A DNA stretch of 64,000 nucleotides from Corynebacterium nuruki S6-4 (GCF_007970465.1 NZ_CP042429.1:992001-1056000), one strand, 5' to 3'; shown: positions 8,516 through 18,235, numbered from the stretch's first letter. Numbers and translations: made by a program. Notes: a model not told the origin generated them from the sequence alone.

Positions 8516-9898
8516 CTAGCAGCCCGCGAGCTCGGCGGCGAGGTAGCTCTGCAGCTTGTCGAGGCTGACACGCTCCTGCTTCATCGTGTCGCGCTCACGC
8601 ACGGTGACGGCGTTGTCCTCGAGGGTGTCGAAGTCCACCGTGACACAGAACGGGGTACCGATCTCATCCTGACGGCGGTAGCGGCGTCCGATGGCACCGG
8701 AGGTGTCATAGTCGATGTTCCACAGCTTGCGGAGGTCCTCGGCGACCTTCTCCGCGGTCGGGGTGAGCGTCTCCTTCTTGGACAGCGGCAGCACGGCGAC
8801 CTTGACCGGGGCGAGCCGGCGGTCCAGCTTGAGCACGGTGCGCTTGTCCACGCCTCCCTTGGTGTTCGGGGCCTCGTCCTCGGTGTAGGCGTCGACGAGG
8901 AAGGCCATCATCGCACGGCCCAGGCCGGCGGCCGGCTCGATGCAGTAGGGGATCCAGCGCTCGCCGGTGGCCTGGTCGAAGTACGACAGGTCCTCACCCG
9001 AGTGCTCGGAGTGGGTCTTCAGGTCGTAGTCGGTGCGGTTGGCCACGCCCTCCAGCTCGCCCCACTTCGACCCGGTGAACCCGAACGCGTACTCCACGTC
9101 CACCGTCCGCTTGGAGTAGTGGGACAGCTTCTCCTTCGGGTGCTCGTAGAGCCGCAGGTTCTCCGGGTCGATGCCCAGATCGATGTACCAGTTCAGCCGG
9201 TTGTCGATCCAGTACTGGTGCCATTCCTCATCCTCGCCGGGCTTGACGAAGAACTCCATCTCCATCTGCTCGAACTCGCGGGTACGGAAGATGAAGTTGC
9301 CGGGGGTGATCTCGTTACGGAAGGACTTGCCGGTGTTCGCGATGCCGAACGGCGGCTTGCTGCGGGAGGCACCCATGACGTTCTTGAAGTTGATGAAGAT
9401 GCCCTGGGCGGTCTCCGGACGCAGGTAGTGCAGGCCCTCCTTGTCGTCCACCGGGCCGAGGTAGGTCTTCAGCAGGCCGGAGAACGCGCGCGGCTCAGTC
9501 CACTTGCCGGGCTGGCCGGTCTCCGGGTCGTTGATGTCGGCCAGGCCGTTGGGCGCCTCGTGGCCGTGCTTCTCCTCGTAGGCCTCCAGCAGGTGGTCGG
9601 CACGGTAGCGCTTGTGGGTGTAGAGCGACTCGACCAGCGGGTCGGTGAACACCTCGACGTGGCCGGAGGCCTCCCAGACCTGGCGGGGCTGGATGACGGA
9701 GGTGTCCACGCCGACGACGTCCTTGCGGGAGGTCACCATGTGGCGCCACCACTGACGCTTCAGGTTCTCCTTGAGCTCCACGCCGAGGGGGCCGTAGTCC
9801 CAGGCGGAGCGGGTACCGCCGTAGATCTCACCTGCCGGGAAGACCAGTCCCCTGCGCTTGCAGAGGTTGACGACGGTATCGATATTGCTCGCGGCCAT
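8516..9898 (-). CDS. glyS: Glycyl-tRNA synthetase (alpha2 type)
   Basis: 460 residues, the usual length of dimeric class II GlyRS. It charges tRNA-Gly. Class II features are visible: [14 protein letters not shown] at the N terminus, the [16 protein letters not shown] motif 1/2 region, [24 protein letters not shown] (motif 2, split here: [13 protein letters not shown]) and the [14 protein letters not shown] motif 3. The C-terminal anticodon-binding domain begins near [10 protein letters not shown]. Start: ATG 9898 is preceded by GAGGAG at 11 bases, whereas the in-frame GTG at 9910 overlaps that site. A TAGGAT at about 9959-9964 (minus) could be its -10. The 5' side contains an unusual structured segment (10019-10136). 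Confidence 0.97.
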   Translation of the reverse strand: MAASNIDTVVNLCKRRGLVFPAGEIYGGTRSAWDYGPLGVELKENLKRQWWRHMVTSRKDVVGVDTSVIQPRQVWEASGHVEVFTDPLVESLYTHKRYRADHLLEAYEEKHGHEAPNGLADINDPETGQPGKWTEPRAFSGLLKTYLGPVDDKEGLHYLRPETAQGIFINFKNVMGASRSKPPFGIANTGKSFRNEITPGNFIFRTREFEQMEMEFFVKPGEDEEWHQYWIDNRLNWYIDLGIDPENLRLYEHPKEKLSHYSKRTVDVEYAFGFTGSKWGELEGVANRTDYDLKTHSEHSGEDLSYFDQATGERWIPYCIEPAAGLGRAMMAFLVDAYTEDEAPNTKGGVDKRTVLKLDRRLAPVKVAVLPLSKKETLTPTAEKVAEDLRKLWNIDYDTSGAIGRRYRRQDEIGTPFCVTVDFDTLEDNAVTVRERDTMKQERVSLDKLQSYLAAELAGC

Positions 9899-10018
9899 GC
9901 GCTGTGACACTCCTCGATGGTGGTGAGGTTGAACGGGAAAGACTTAAGGTCACGCCCATCCTACCGGCCCGCCCGCCGGACGCCACACCAGCCCCCGCCC
10001 TCGTCAGAGTATTAAAAA

Positions 10019-10053
10019 GGACCCGCGAAAGGGGGGGGGGTATTCGCGGGTCC
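10019..10053 (-). terminator. Hairpin with C10/G10 loop and U-tract, facing glyS
   Basis: Perfect 10-bp stem (ggacccgcga with tcgcgggtcc, 10019-10028 and 10044-10053). The 15-base loop contains ten consecutive G on the plus strand (10031-10040). Read on the minus strand, the stem is followed directly by TTTTT (10018-10014), the form of an intrinsic terminator placed about 116 bases before the glyS start. It may be an attenuator in the glyS leader or the end of a small upstream RNA. Confidence 0.65.
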
Positions 10054-10064
10054 CGGCCACGCTG

Positions 10065-10078
10065 TCCTCCGAAGAGGA
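10065..10078 (-). ncRNA. Small hairpin with cUUCGg tetraloop in the glyS-zur gap
   Basis: On the minus strand TCCTC-TTCG-GAGGA is a 5-bp stem closed by the very stable C(UUCG)G tetraloop. It sits between the two G10-loop hairpins, suggesting that this segment is a structured minus-strand RNA. Adjacent bases 10080-10093 (gggg-cctgtt-cccc) can form another small stem. Confidence 0.45.
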
Positions 10079-10100
10079 TGGGGCCTGTTCCCCGTAAAGT

Positions 10101-10136
10101 TGGGATGGACGCAGGGGGGGGGGTAGCGCCATCCCA
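10101..10136 (-). ncRNA. Second hairpin with a ten-base G/C run in the loop
   Basis: Arms tgggatggacgc (10101-10112) and gcgccatccca (10126-10136) pair with a single bulged base. The 13-base loop is A-G10-TA on the plus strand, G run 10114-10123. Its loop matches that of the hairpin at 10019-10053, where the run is also exactly ten. Confidence 0.6.
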
Positions 10137-10206
10137 GGGGAACTGCCACCACGATACGGAGCACCGGAACATCTGTCAAATCTTCGCTCCGGCGCCGGTC
10201 GGGGGC

Positions 10207-10212
10207 TACGCT
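10207..10212 (+). promoter_or_regulatory. Possible -10 hexamer of zur
   Basis: TACGCT lies 9 bases before ATG 10222, slightly longer than the 6-8 bases seen for other genes here. Confidence 0.35.
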
Positions 10213-10221
10213 GGGGCCATC

Positions 10222-10641
10222 ATGGACACTCCGAGGATCGGTCAACGCAACACCCGGCAGCGCGCTGCCGTCATCGAGGTACTCGGGAAGCTCACCGCCT
10301 TCGCCAGTGCCCAGGACATCCACGCCTCCCTCATCACCGACGGGCAGAAGGTCGGCCTCACGACCGTCTACCGCACCCTGCAGCAGCTCAACAACCAGGG
10401 CATGGTGGACACGCTCCAGGACGACAGCGGCGAGATGCTCTACCGGAGCTGCTCCACCGAACACCATCACCACCACCTGGTGTGCACCGGCTGCCGTCGC
10501 ACCGTCGAAATCGACGGTGGTCCCGTCGAGTCGTGGGCCGCCCGGGTCAGCCGGGAGCACGGCTTCGTCCTCACCGGGCACACCGCCGACGTCTTCGGAC
10601 TGTGCCCGGACTGTGTGGCGCGGCAGCAGCACGCCGACTGA
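10222..10641 (+). CDS. zur: Fur-family regulator, probably zinc-responsive Zur/FurB
   Basis: 139 residues, Fur-family winged helix. The N-terminal DNA-binding domain includes QRNTRQRAAVIEVL and GLTTVYRTLQQL (recognition helix). Metal ligands: H81-H85 (five consecutive His), CxxC at C88/C91 and CxxC at C128/C131, the structural zinc site. Position next to glyS matches the FurB/Zur locus of mycobacteria and corynebacteria, where it represses zinc uptake genes. In those genomes, as I recall, a SmtB/ArsR-type gene precedes zur; none is present here. The ATG at 10222 is chosen because upstream in-frame sequence runs through the G10 hairpins and is not protein-like. Confidence 0.88.
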   Translation: MDTPRIGQRNTRQRAAVIEVLGKLTAFASAQDIHASLITDGQKVGLTTVYRTLQQLNNQGMVDTLQDDSGEMLYRSCSTEHHHHHLVCTGCRRTVEIDGGPVESWAARVSREHGFVLTGHTADVFGLCPDCVARQQHAD

Positions 10642-10695
10642 CCGGCCGCCACCGGCCGTCGGCGACCGCCACCGGCCGTCACCGATACAGCCCGG

Positions 10696-11904
10696 TCACC
10701 CGGCGGCGACGTCGAAGACGGTGCCGAGCCCGAAGGTGACCAGCGCCGCGCCGAGACCGATGCCCAGCTGACGCAACGCCCGCAGCAGCGGCGGCTTCCC
10801 CGAGAGCAGCCCGACGAGCGCACCGGTGCACAGCAGGGCGACACCGACGAGCACGGCGGCCAGCACCACCGCCGCGGTCCCCGCCATCCCGAAGATGAGT
10901 GGAAGCACCGGAATCAGGGATCCGGCACCGAAGCACAGGAAACTCGAGACCGCGGCGGACACGCCCGTCCCTGTGGTGTCGGCCGTGTCAGAGTCATCGG
11001 TACCGTCAGCGCCGTCAGCGCCGTCAGCGCCGTCAGTGTCGGCGGTCTCGGCGGTGTCGACACCCTCCCTGCCGTCGGTCCCGTCCTGCCCGGCCCCGAG
11101 CTCATCGCCGGTCCCCAGGACCTCGGCCCCGTCGAGCGCCTCGAGATCGGCCATCCGGTCGAACACCCGGTGGGCCTTGAGCCTGGCCGCCTCCGGCTCC
11201 ATGCCGCGCGCCCGGTACACCAGCTCCAGTTCATTGCGGTCGACATCGAGCTTCGGCACCGCATCCCGGGTGTCCGGGTCCGGCCGCGAGGAATCCAGCA
11301 GCTCACGCTGCGAGGTCACCGAGACGTACTCACCGGCGGCCATCGACAGCGCCCCGGAGAACAGCCCGGCGATGCCGGCGGTGAGCATGGTGGACTGCCC
11401 GGCACCGGCGCCGTACATACCGAGGATGAGGGCGAAGTTGGACACCAGCCCGTCATTCGCCCCGAAGATGGCGGCGCGGAAGTTCCCCGACATCCGGGCC
11501 CGGCCGCGGGTCGCCAGGCCACGGACGACCTCGGCGTGGATCTTCTCGTCGGCGGCCATCGTCGCCAGGTCGTCGCTGCGCTCCTCCTCCGTCAGGTAGA
11601 CGTTGCGGTCCTCGGCGGACTGCATGAGCGCGAGGACGAACACCGAACCGAACCGCCGGGCCATCCAGGCGGTCAGCCGCGTCCGGAAACTGGCGCGCTG
11701 CGGCAGCCCGACCTCATCGCCGAGGCGCTCCCGCCAGTACTGCTCGTGGCGGGATTCGGCGTCGGCGATACCGAGCAGGATGTCGCGCTCCTCCCCCGAC
11801 TTCCGGCGGGCGAGTTCGCGGTACACCGCCCCCTCCGCCCGCTCGTCGGCCAGGTAGCGCCGCCACCGCCGCAGCTGCTGTTTCGTCGGCTCCGGCCCGG
11901 TCAT
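10696..11904 (-). CDS. Ferritin-like/VIT1 (CCC1) fusion membrane protein, probable Fe/Mn transporter (MbfA-like)
   Basis: 402 residues. N-terminal ferritin-like helices (about 15-145) carry E/H residues such as [20 protein letters not shown] and a second bundle near [20 protein letters not shown]. Then comes a VIT1/CCC1 transporter region: [21 protein letters not shown] is the first signature, with further hydrophobic helices after about residue 300. In MbfA-type proteins the ferritin-like domain delivers iron to the exporter. Between the two membrane parts is an Asp/Gly/Thr-rich insert ([15 protein letters not shown]) made of 9-base repeats, probably a disordered acidic loop. The ATG overlaps the uppS stop by 4 bases (ATGA), indicating translational coupling. 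Confidence 0.8.
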   Translation of the reverse strand: MTGPEPTKQQLRRWRRYLADERAEGAVYRELARRKSGEERDILLGIADAESRHEQYWRERLGDEVGLPQRASFRTRLTAWMARRFGSVFVLALMQSAEDRNVYLTEEERSDDLATMAADEKIHAEVVRGLATRGRARMSGNFRAAIFGANDGLVSNFALILGMYGAGAGQSTMLTAGIAGLFSGALSMAAGEYVSVTSQRELLDSSRPDPDTRDAVPKLDVDRNELELVYRARGMEPEAARLKAHRVFDRMADLEALDGAEVLGTGDELGAGQDGTDGREGVDTAETADTDGADGADGADGTDDSDTADTTGTGVSAAVSSFLCFGAGSLIPVLPLIFGMAGTAAVVLAAVLVGVALLCTGALVGLLSGKPPLLRALRQLGIGLGAALVTFGLGTVFDVAAG

Positions 11905-12635
11905 TTCACACCCCCGAACCGACGGTCCCGGCGGGCGTACTCCAGGACGGCGGCCCGCAGATCGTCCCGCGTGTAGTCGGGGAAGAGCACGTCCTGGTAC
12001 ACCATTTCGGCGTACACCGACTGCCACGGCAGGAAGTTCGAGGTGCGCTGCTCCCCCGAGGGACGCAGGAACAGGTCGACGTCGGGCATGTCCGGCTCGT
12101 CGAGATAGCGGGCGAAGGTCTTCTCGGTGATGTCCCGGGGCCGGAGCCGCCCGGCGGCGACCTCCTCCGCGGCGGCACGGGCGGCGTCCGCGATCTCGGC
12201 GCGGCCCCCGTAGTTGACGCACATCGCCAGGGTCAGCCGGGTGTTGTACTTCGTCTGCTCCTCGGCCTTCTCCAGCTCGGTGATGACGCTGCGCCACAGG
12301 CGGGGACGGCGTCCCGCCCACCGGACGCGGACGCCTTTGGCGTCGAGCTCGTCGCGCCGACGGTGCAGCACATCCCGGTTGAAGCCCATGAGGAACCGGA
12401 CCTCACCGGTGCTGCGGCGCCAGTTCTCGGTGGAGAACGCGTAGGCGGACAGGTAGTCCACCCCGAGGTCGAGGCATTCGTCGACCATGTCCATCAGCAC
12501 ACCCTCGCCGCGCTTGTGCCCCTCGGTCCGCGGCAGCCCGCGCTCCTGGGCCCACCTTCCGTTACCGTCCATCACCAGGGCGATGTGACGGGGAATGAAC
12601 TCAGCGGGGATCTCAGGGGTACTCACGCGCCCCAT
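11901..12635 (-). CDS. uppS: Isoprenyl diphosphate synthase (decaprenyl/undecaprenyl, cis type)
   Basis: 244 residues of the cis-prenyltransferase family. It elongates a short allylic diphosphate with isopentenyl diphosphate to the C50/C55 carrier used for cell wall and arabinogalactan synthesis. Signatures: [13 protein letters not shown] with catalytic D23, [14 protein letters not shown], and [19 protein letters not shown] near the C terminus. It sits directly between recO and the MbfA-like gene, as in related genomes. A GTG at 12626 (VSTPEIP) with an extended -10-like TGGCAGAAT 7 bases upstream is an alternative start. Confidence 0.93.
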   Translation of the reverse strand: MGRVSTPEIPAEFIPRHIALVMDGNGRWAQERGLPRTEGHKRGEGVLMDMVDECLDLGVDYLSAYAFSTENWRRSTGEVRFLMGFNRDVLHRRRDELDAKGVRVRWAGRRPRLWRSVITELEKAEEQTKYNTRLTLAMCVNYGGRAEIADAARAAAEEVAAGRLRPRDITEKTFARYLDEPDMPDVDLFLRPSGEQRTSNFLPWQSVYAEMVYQDVLFPDYTRDDLRAAVLEYARRDRRFGGVK

Positions 12636-12668
12636 TCTGCCAGACGGCCGGCCGCCGACGGCACCCGC

Positions 12669-13517
12669 TCACAGTGCCGCGTAGGCGGGACACGGGGCAC
12701 CGGTCTGGTACCGGACGTGCCCGAGCAGCAGAGCGTGGGCCGCCCCCAGGATCCGGGAGCCGTCCGGGCCCGCCGCCACCTCGCCGACCTGGCCGGCCCG
12801 GCCGTGGCTCAGCAGCCACAGCACGCGCACCGCCTGAGGATCGGGGGTCGACGCGCCCACCGGCCGGCACCGGACACACACCGCGCCACCGGCGGCGGGG
12901 TGGAACGCCCGGTGCGGGCCCGGCCGACCGCACTGGGCGCAGTCGACGAGGCTGGGTGCCCAGCCGGCGACCGCCAGCGCCTGCAGCACCATCCGGTCCG
13001 CCTGCGTCCGGGGCGGCAGCGTGCCCGCCACCGCCGTGTCCGCCGGTGGGGCGGCAGCTCCCGGTCCGCCGGGGCTTCCGGTTCCGGGGGTTCCGGTGCC
13101 GGCCAGAGCCGCGAGGGCGGCGTCCAGCTGGCCGAAGATCAGCGCCGTCTCCTGCGGATCCGCCCCCTGCACCACCTGCCCGGCGATTTCGAGCATCGCC
13201 ACCCCGGCGTAGAAGCGGTTGACATCCGCACAGATCGTCGGCGCGTAGGTCGCCACCGTGGCGGCGTCGGTGACGGTGGCCAGGCCACCGTCGGGCTTCG
13301 ACCGGTTACGGCCCGGATAGACCTGCACGTTCACCCGCACGAAGCGGTCGAGCCGTGACCCGAACCGGGACTTCGTCCGTCGGACGCCCTTGGCCACCCC
13401 CCGGACCAGACCGTGCCCCCGGGTGAGCAGGACGAGGATGAGGTCCGCCTCCCCCAGCCGGTGGGTACGGAGCACGAACGCCTCGTCCCGGTAAGTGGGA
13501 CGAGGCGCACGGGACAT
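12669..13517 (-). CDS. recO: DNA repair protein RecO
   Basis: 282 residues. RecO helps RecR load RecA on SSB-coated DNA. The N-terminal OB fold is seen in YRDEAFVLRTHRLGEADLILVLLT and GLVRGVAKGVRRTKSRFG. The C-terminal zinc finger has C-x2-C (CAQCGRP) and CVRC. A Gly/Pro/Ala-rich insertion (residues about 150-170) is longer than in most RecO proteins and is built of short repeats. The start at 13517 is favoured by TAGACT located 7 bases upstream; the longer frame would start in the neighbouring gene's end. Confidence 0.92.
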   Translation of the reverse strand: MSRAPRPTYRDEAFVLRTHRLGEADLILVLLTRGHGLVRGVAKGVRRTKSRFGSRLDRFVRVNVQVYPGRNRSKPDGGLATVTDAATVATYAPTICADVNRFYAGVAMLEIAGQVVQGADPQETALIFGQLDAALAALAGTGTPGTGSPGGPGAAAPPADTAVAGTLPPRTQADRMVLQALAVAGWAPSLVDCAQCGRPGPHRAFHPAAGGAVCVRCRPVGASTPDPQAVRVLWLLSHGRAGQVGEVAAGPDGSRILGAAHALLLGHVRYQTGAPCPAYAAL

Positions 13518-13524
13518 GGCTGTC

Positions 13525-13530
13525 AGTCTA
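13525..13530 (-). promoter_or_regulatory. Putative leaderless -10 hexamer of recO
   Basis: TAGACT on the minus strand, 7 bases before ATG 13517. Confidence 0.5.
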
Positions 13531-14040
13531 GCGCCGACCGGCACCACGCTCGTCGATGCTCTGCGCGGACTGGGCGATCCGGATGTTGGAGAGGTAGAAC
13601 TCCAGCATCATCCGCATCATCATGAGGCTGAACAGCGCGCCCACCGACATGACCACCGCGGCGACGAGGCCGAGCAGGACACCGCCGGCGCCGAGCTCGG
13701 AGGCGAACCCGCCGATGAGGATGATCGCGTAGACCACCCACACCAGGGCGATGAACACGAACCCGAGGACGTAGGCGAACTTGATGATCGAGGGGGTGGC
13801 GTACTTGGTGAAGCTGAAGTCGAACAGCGCCGACCAGAACGTGTCCTGCCGGGTGCCCTGCCATGCCGTGCCGGGGCCCTGCTGGCCGGGCTGGCCCGGC
13901 TGGCCCGGCTGACCGGCCGGGTAGGCGCCGAACGCCGGCTGCTGACTGTGCCGCGGCTGCTGACCGGGGTCGGGCTGACTGCTCCACCGGCCGGAGCCGT
14001 TGCCGCCGGTACCGAAGTTCCCGTCATCGGGCGTCGTCAT
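13528..14040 (-). CDS. DUF4282 membrane protein
   Basis: 170 residues. The first 60 are Gln/Pro/Gly-rich and disordered, with QPGQPGQPGQQ repeats. The DUF4282 part follows: TFWSALFDFSFTKYATPSIIKFAY, two membrane helices (about 78-105 and 110-135) and the conserved EFYLSNIRIAQS tail. DUF4282 proteins are small two-helix membrane proteins of unknown function. RBS aaggaa lies before the ATG. It lies between era and recO on the same strand. Confidence 0.85.
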   Translation of the reverse strand: MTTPDDGNFGTGGNGSGRWSSQPDPGQQPRHSQQPAFGAYPAGQPGQPGQPGQQGPGTAWQGTRQDTFWSALFDFSFTKYATPSIIKFAYVLGFVFIALVWVVYAIILIGGFASELGAGGVLLGLVAAVVMSVGALFSLMMMRMMLEFYLSNIRIAQSAQSIDERGAGRR

Positions 14041-14087
14041 ACTCGTTCCTTTCAGGAATCAGGAGAGAAGGCTTCCCTGAGAAGATA

Positions 14088-15104
14088 TCAGAAGCCGAGC
14101 TTGCCGAGCTGCTTCGGGTCGGACTGCCAGTTCTTGGCGACCTTCATCCGCAGATCAAGGTAGACATTCTGGCCGAGCAGGTCGATCAGCCCCTTGCGGG
14201 CATTGTGGATGATCCGGCCCATGCGACGGTTGTCCTTGCCCCGCAGGATCCGCTTCTGTCCCTCGCGCTCCACGAAGATCACCGCGTGGACGTCGAGCAC
14301 ACCCTCGCGCTCCTCGTCCGGCAGCACCTCGTCGACCTGCACGGCCACCGAGTGCGGCAGTTCGTCGTGCAGTCCGGCCAGCGCCGCCTCCCGGATGAGT
14401 TCGGAGATCCGGGTGTCCCGGTCGTCATCGGTGACATGATCGTCCGGGTAGTACTTCGGCCCTTCCGGCAGCAGTCCGGTGATGACGTCGAGCAGCACAT
14501 CGAGCTGCACCTGCTCCTTCGCGGAGACCGGCACCACTTCGGCACCGCCCTCGACGCCGCCGAGCAGGTCGTGCAGCGCGATGAGCTGGGCGCCCACCTG
14601 GTCCTTGCTGGCCTTGTCCAGTTTCGTGACGATACCGATGACCGGGGTCTTCGGTGCCGTGGCCCGCACCGCCTCGAGGATCCACCGGTCACCCGGTCCG
14701 ATCTTCTCGTCGGCGGGGATGCACAGGCCGATGACGTCGACGTCGGCGTAGGTGTCCCGCACGACCTCGTTGAGCCGCTCGCCGAGCAGGGTGCGCGGCC
14801 GGTGCAGCCCGGGGGTGTCGACGACGATGGTCTGGGAGTCCGGGCGGTGCACGATGCCACGGATCGGGTGCCGGGTGGTCTCCGGCTGGTCGGCGGTGAT
14901 GGCGATCTTCTCACCGACCAGCGCATTGGTGAGCGTGGACTTGCCGGTGTTCGGGCGGCCGACGAAGCTGACGAATCCGCTGCGGAACCCCTCCGGAGCG
15001 GAGAAGTCGACCGGCGCCGCCGCCGCGGCGTCCGCCGGAAGATCGTCGAACTCCGGGAACACGGCGGGATCAGTGGGCTCGGTGGGCTCGGTGGACTCAG
15101 TCAT
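14088..15104 (-). CDS. era: GTPase Era
   Basis: 338 residues. Era binds GTP and the 3' end of 16S rRNA during 30S maturation. G1 is GRPNTGKS at 49-56, G3 DTPG in VVDTPGLHRPR, G4 TKLD in GIVTKLDKAS, and the C-terminal KH domain contains ILRGKDNRRMGRIIHNAR. The N terminus carries an additional ~40 acidic Thr/Glu/Pro-rich residues (STEPTEPTDP) not found in E. coli Era. The start at 15104 overlaps the corC-like stop by 8 bases; a longer frame to 15179 would run fully through the neighbour. Confidence 0.95.
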   Translation of the reverse strand: MTESTEPTEPTDPAVFPEFDDLPADAAAAAPVDFSAPEGFRSGFVSFVGRPNTGKSTLTNALVGEKIAITADQPETTRHPIRGIVHRPDSQTIVVDTPGLHRPRTLLGERLNEVVRDTYADVDVIGLCIPADEKIGPGDRWILEAVRATAPKTPVIGIVTKLDKASKDQVGAQLIALHDLLGGVEGGAEVVPVSAKEQVQLDVLLDVITGLLPEGPKYYPDDHVTDDDRDTRISELIREAALAGLHDELPHSVAVQVDEVLPDEEREGVLDVHAVIFVEREGQKRILRGKDNRRMGRIIHNARKGLIDLLGQNVYLDLRMKVAKNWQSDPKQLGKLGF

Positions 15105-16515
15105 GGGGGTTCCTGTCGGTTGTGTCGTTGTCGCGACGGTCGGCGCCGGACATGTCATCGTCGGTGTCTCTGGTGTCACGGTCGCCGCTGTCGTCGGCGC
15201 CGTCGGTGTCCGGGGTCGCGCCGGTGACGACGACCGACCTGACCTTTACCCTGCCGCGGCGGTCCCGGCCACCCTCGCAGTACAGGTGCAGACCGGCGAC
15301 ATCGACCTCGGCGCCGGGCAGCGGGACGCGGCCGAGTTCGAAGGCCACCAGACCGGCGACGGTCTCGACGTCCTCGTACTCGTCCCCGTCGAACTCCACA
15401 CCGGCGTCCTCGTAGAGTTCCTCGAGATCGTCGAGGGTCAGCCAGGGCACCACACGGTGGCGGCCCGGGCCGAGATCCTCGACGGGGACATCGGTGGAGT
15501 CATCGTACTCGTCGGAGATCTCCCCGACGATCTCCTCGAGAATGTCCTCGATGCTCACCAGACCGGAGGTGCCGCCGTACTCGTCGACGAGCACGGCGAT
15601 GTGCACCTGGTCGCGCTGCATGTCCTCCAGCAGGTCGTCGAGCAGCCGGGAATCCGGGACGAAGAAGGGTTCGCGCATCAGCGTGCGGACGCCGACGCGG
15701 CGTCCCTCCCCCACCGCGGGATCCGCCTCGTACGTCGCGGCGACGAGATCCTTGAGGTACACCATCCCGATGATGTCGTCGGCACTCTCGCCGACGACGG
15801 GGATCCGGGACAGTCCGGAGCGGATGCACAGCCGGGTCGCCTGCACCGCGTTCTTGTCGTCCTCGATCCACACCATCTCCGGTCGCGGCACCATCACCGA
15901 GCGGGCGGTCGTCGAGCCGAGGTCGAAGACCGACTGGATCATCCGCCGCTCATCGGTCTCGACCACGCCGCGCCGTGAGGCGATGTCGACCATCTCCCGC
16001 AGCTCGATCTCGGTGGTGAACGGACTGTTGCTCGATTTCCCGCCGGGGACGAGCAGACTGCCCGCCCGGACCAGGACGCGGGCCACCGGCCCCAGGACAC
16101 GGTTCACGACGACGAGCGGCAGTGCCGCGCGCAGCGACAGGTCATAGGGGTTGCGGAGGCCGAGGGTCCGGGAGACCACACCGACGGCGACGTAGATGAG
16201 CAGTGCCCCGACGACGACGGCCACGACGACCGCCCAGGTCGTGGACCCGATGAGGTCGAGGGCGACGAGGGCGACCAGGACGGTCGCGGTCACCTCCGAC
16301 ACGGTGCGCAGCAGCACCAGCAGGTTGATGTGGTCCGGACGCCTGTTCACCACGGCCGACAGCCGGGGTGCACCCGGACGGTCGTCGTCGACGAGGGTCT
16401 CCACCCGCGCCACCGAGAGTGTGCGCAGTGCGGTCTCCACCGACGAGACCACGCCCGCGAGCAGGACGACGAGCGCGGCGACGATGAGGAGGACGGCGAC
16501 GGTGAGCCCGCTCAT
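15097..16515 (-). CDS. CorC/CNNM family (hemolysin C-like) membrane protein with CBS pair
   Basis: 472 residues. The N-terminal DUF21/CNNM transmembrane domain spans about 1-140 with four hydrophobic helices (first at 5-25, SSVETAL after it). Two CBS domains follow (about 195-315: [67 protein letters not shown]). The CorC_HlyC domain spans about 335-420. The family is implicated in Mg2+/Co2+ efflux or transport. The C-terminal 45 residues are a low-complexity Asp/Arg/Thr tail. It overlaps ybeY upstream by 4 bases and era downstream by 8. Confidence 0.9.
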   Translation of the reverse strand: MSGLTVAVLLIVAALVVLLAGVVSSVETALRTLSVARVETLVDDDRPGAPRLSAVVNRRPDHINLLVLLRTVSEVTATVLVALVALDLIGSTTWAVVVAVVVGALLIYVAVGVVSRTLGLRNPYDLSLRAALPLVVVNRVLGPVARVLVRAGSLLVPGGKSSNSPFTTEIELREMVDIASRRGVVETDERRMIQSVFDLGSTTARSVMVPRPEMVWIEDDKNAVQATRLCIRSGLSRIPVVGESADDIIGMVYLKDLVAATYEADPAVGEGRRVGVRTLMREPFFVPDSRLLDDLLEDMQRDQVHIAVLVDEYGGTSGLVSIEDILEEIVGEISDEYDDSTDVPVEDLGPGRHRVVPWLTLDDLEELYEDAGVEFDGDEYEDVETVAGLVAFELGRVPLPGAEVDVAGLHLYCEGGRDRRGRVKVRSVVVTGATPDTDGADDSGDRDTRDTDDDMSGADRRDNDTTDRNPHD

Positions 16516-17114
16516 TTGTCCCCGCTGAACGGCGGCGGGACCGGATTACTCCACACCGAGTTGCCGTTGCCGTCACTGTCGTCCCGGTCGGCCGCGGTCG
16601 GGAACGCCGCGGCACCGGCCGGCTTCGGCGCGAAGTGCACGCCGCGCTCCTCCTGCGAGTCGTACCAGTTGGCGAGGATCTCGTTCTGCAGCGCGAACAT
16701 GCGCTGCTCGTCCTCCGGCACGACGTGGTCGAATCCCAGCAGGTGGAGGACGCCGTGCACCGTCAGCAGATCCAGCTCGTGCTCCAGCGGGTGCCCGGCC
16801 CGGTCGGCCTGCCCCTGGGCGAAGGCCGGGCACAGGATGATGTCGCCGAGCACCCCCGGTCCCGTCGGCGGGCCGTCCTTCCGGCCCCAGCCCGGCGTCA
16901 GTTCATCCATCGGGAAGCTCATGACGTCGGTCGGGCCGGCCAGGTCGAGCCACCGTTCGTGGAGATCGGCGATCGTCTCCTCGTCGACGATGTGGATGCT
17001 CAGCTCCGCGCTGGAGTGGACGTCCAGGCTCCACAGTGCGAAGCGGGCGACGTCGATGAGTTCCTCCTCGTTGACTTCACCCATCCCGGATTCGTTGAAG
17101 ACCTCGATACTCAC
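16512..17114 (-). CDS. ybeY: Endoribonuclease YbeY (rRNA maturation)
   Basis: 200 residues. The zinc-binding [16 protein letters not shown] motif (H-x3-H-x5-H) is intact, as is the SFPMDE / LGDII segment of the family. YbeY acts in 16S rRNA 3'-end processing. It is about 40 residues longer than typical because of a C-terminal Pro/Asp/Asn-rich tail. The order phoH-ybeY-corC-era is a conserved bacterial block; overlaps of 4 bases on both sides imply a single transcript and coupled translation. Confidence 0.94.
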   Translation of the reverse strand: MSIEVFNESGMGEVNEEELIDVARFALWSLDVHSSAELSIHIVDEETIADLHERWLDLAGPTDVMSFPMDELTPGWGRKDGPPTGPGVLGDIILCPAFAQGQADRAGHPLEHELDLLTVHGVLHLLGFDHVVPEDEQRMFALQNEILANWYDSQEERGVHFAPKPAGAAAFPTAADRDDSDGNGNSVWSNPVPPPFSGDK

Positions 17115-18190
17115 CGTGCGTTCCTCTCTGCTCGTCGTTCCTCCCGGTCCTGCCGGGCGAGCTCCTGTTCGGCCTCGAAACTCTCGTAGGCCTCGATGAT
17201 CCGCCCCACGAGGTGGTGGCGCACCACGTCGCCGCTGTCGAATTCGGTGACGGTCACCCCGTCGATGCCGGAGAGCACCCGCCGGGCGACGGTCAGCCCG
17301 CTGACCTGGCTGCGGGGCAGGTCGACCTGGGACAGGTCACCGGTGACGACGATCTTCGTCCCGAAGCCGAGCCGGGTGAGGAACATCTTCATCTGCGCCG
17401 GGGTGGTGTTCTGCGCCTCGTCGAGGATGACGAAGGCCCCGTTGAGGGTGCGTCCACGCATGTACGCCAGCGGCGCAATCTCGATGACCCCGGACTCGAT
17501 GAGCCGGGGGACGTCCGTCGGGTCGAGCATGTCCCCCAGCGCGTCGTACAACGGCCGGAGGTAGGGGTCGATCTTCTCGCCGAGTGTGCCGGGCAGGAAG
17601 CCGAGCTTCTCCCCCGCCTCGACGGCGGGCCGGGTGAGGATGATGCGGGTGACCTGCTGCTTCTGGAGCGCCTGCACCGCCTTGGCGACGGCCAGGTAGG
17701 TCTTGCCGGTGCCGGCCGGTCCGATGCCGACGACGACGGTGGAGTTGTCGATCGCGTCGACGTAGCTACGCTGTCCGGGGGTCTTGGGGCGCACGACCCG
17801 GCCACGTCGGGTGACGATCGCCTCGCCGGTCAGGGCTGCCATCCCGGTCTCCGGCGCCGCACTGTCCCCGGGGGTCGCCGCAGTGCCGGTGGTGCCGGCA
17901 TCCGCATCCGCGTCCGCGTCGGCGAGGTCCAGTGCCCGCCGGGTGAGGTCGGGGGTGACCACCTGGTCCCGGGCCGCCATGGTCTCGAGTTCGTGCAGCA
18001 CGCGGCGGGCGCGCGCGACCTGGGAGGCCTCACCGCGCAGGGTGACGAGGTTGCCGCGGCTCAACAGATCGACATCGACATGGTCCTCGATGATCCGCAG
18101 GTTCTCGTCGGCGGTCCCCGCGACCGACTGTGCGGTCTCCGGGGAGAGCTCGACGGTGGTGGAGGCGATACGCCTGGGTGGCTGTTTCAA
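17111..18190 (-). CDS. PhoH-family ATPase (PhoH-like)
   Basis: 359 residues. Walker A GPAGTGKT at 157-164, Walker B in [25 protein letters not shown], and sensor-like [14 protein letters not shown]. The N-terminal 75 residues contain a KH-like segment ([18 protein letters not shown]). A Asp/Ala repeat (DADADADA) marks the linker before the ATPase. Members are proposed to act in RNA metabolism or phosphate stress. The start is TTG at 18190 with AGGAGA about 12 bases upstream. Confidence 0.92.
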   Translation of the reverse strand: MKQPPRRIASTTVELSPETAQSVAGTADENLRIIEDHVDVDLLSRGNLVTLRGEASQVARARRVLHELETMAARDQVVTPDLTRRALDLADADADADAGTTGTAATPGDSAAPETGMAALTGEAIVTRRGRVVRPKTPGQRSYVDAIDNSTVVVGIGPAGTGKTYLAVAKAVQALQKQQVTRIILTRPAVEAGEKLGFLPGTLGEKIDPYLRPLYDALGDMLDPTDVPRLIESGVIEIAPLAYMRGRTLNGAFVILDEAQNTTPAQMKMFLTRLGFGTKIVVTGDLSQVDLPRSQVSGLTVARRVLSGIDGVTVTEFDSGDVVRHHLVGRIIEAYESFEAEQELARQDREERRAERNAR

Positions 18191-18235
18191 GACTGTCCGG
18201 GTTCTCCTGAGGTGGAACGAATGTATACCGCGAGT

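Noticed and set aside
9899..10136. A T-box riboswitch for glyS
   Set aside because: A GTGG...CCGCG stretch precedes the terminator hairpin, but the conserved T-box sequence and a specifier stem with a glycine codon cannot be shown.
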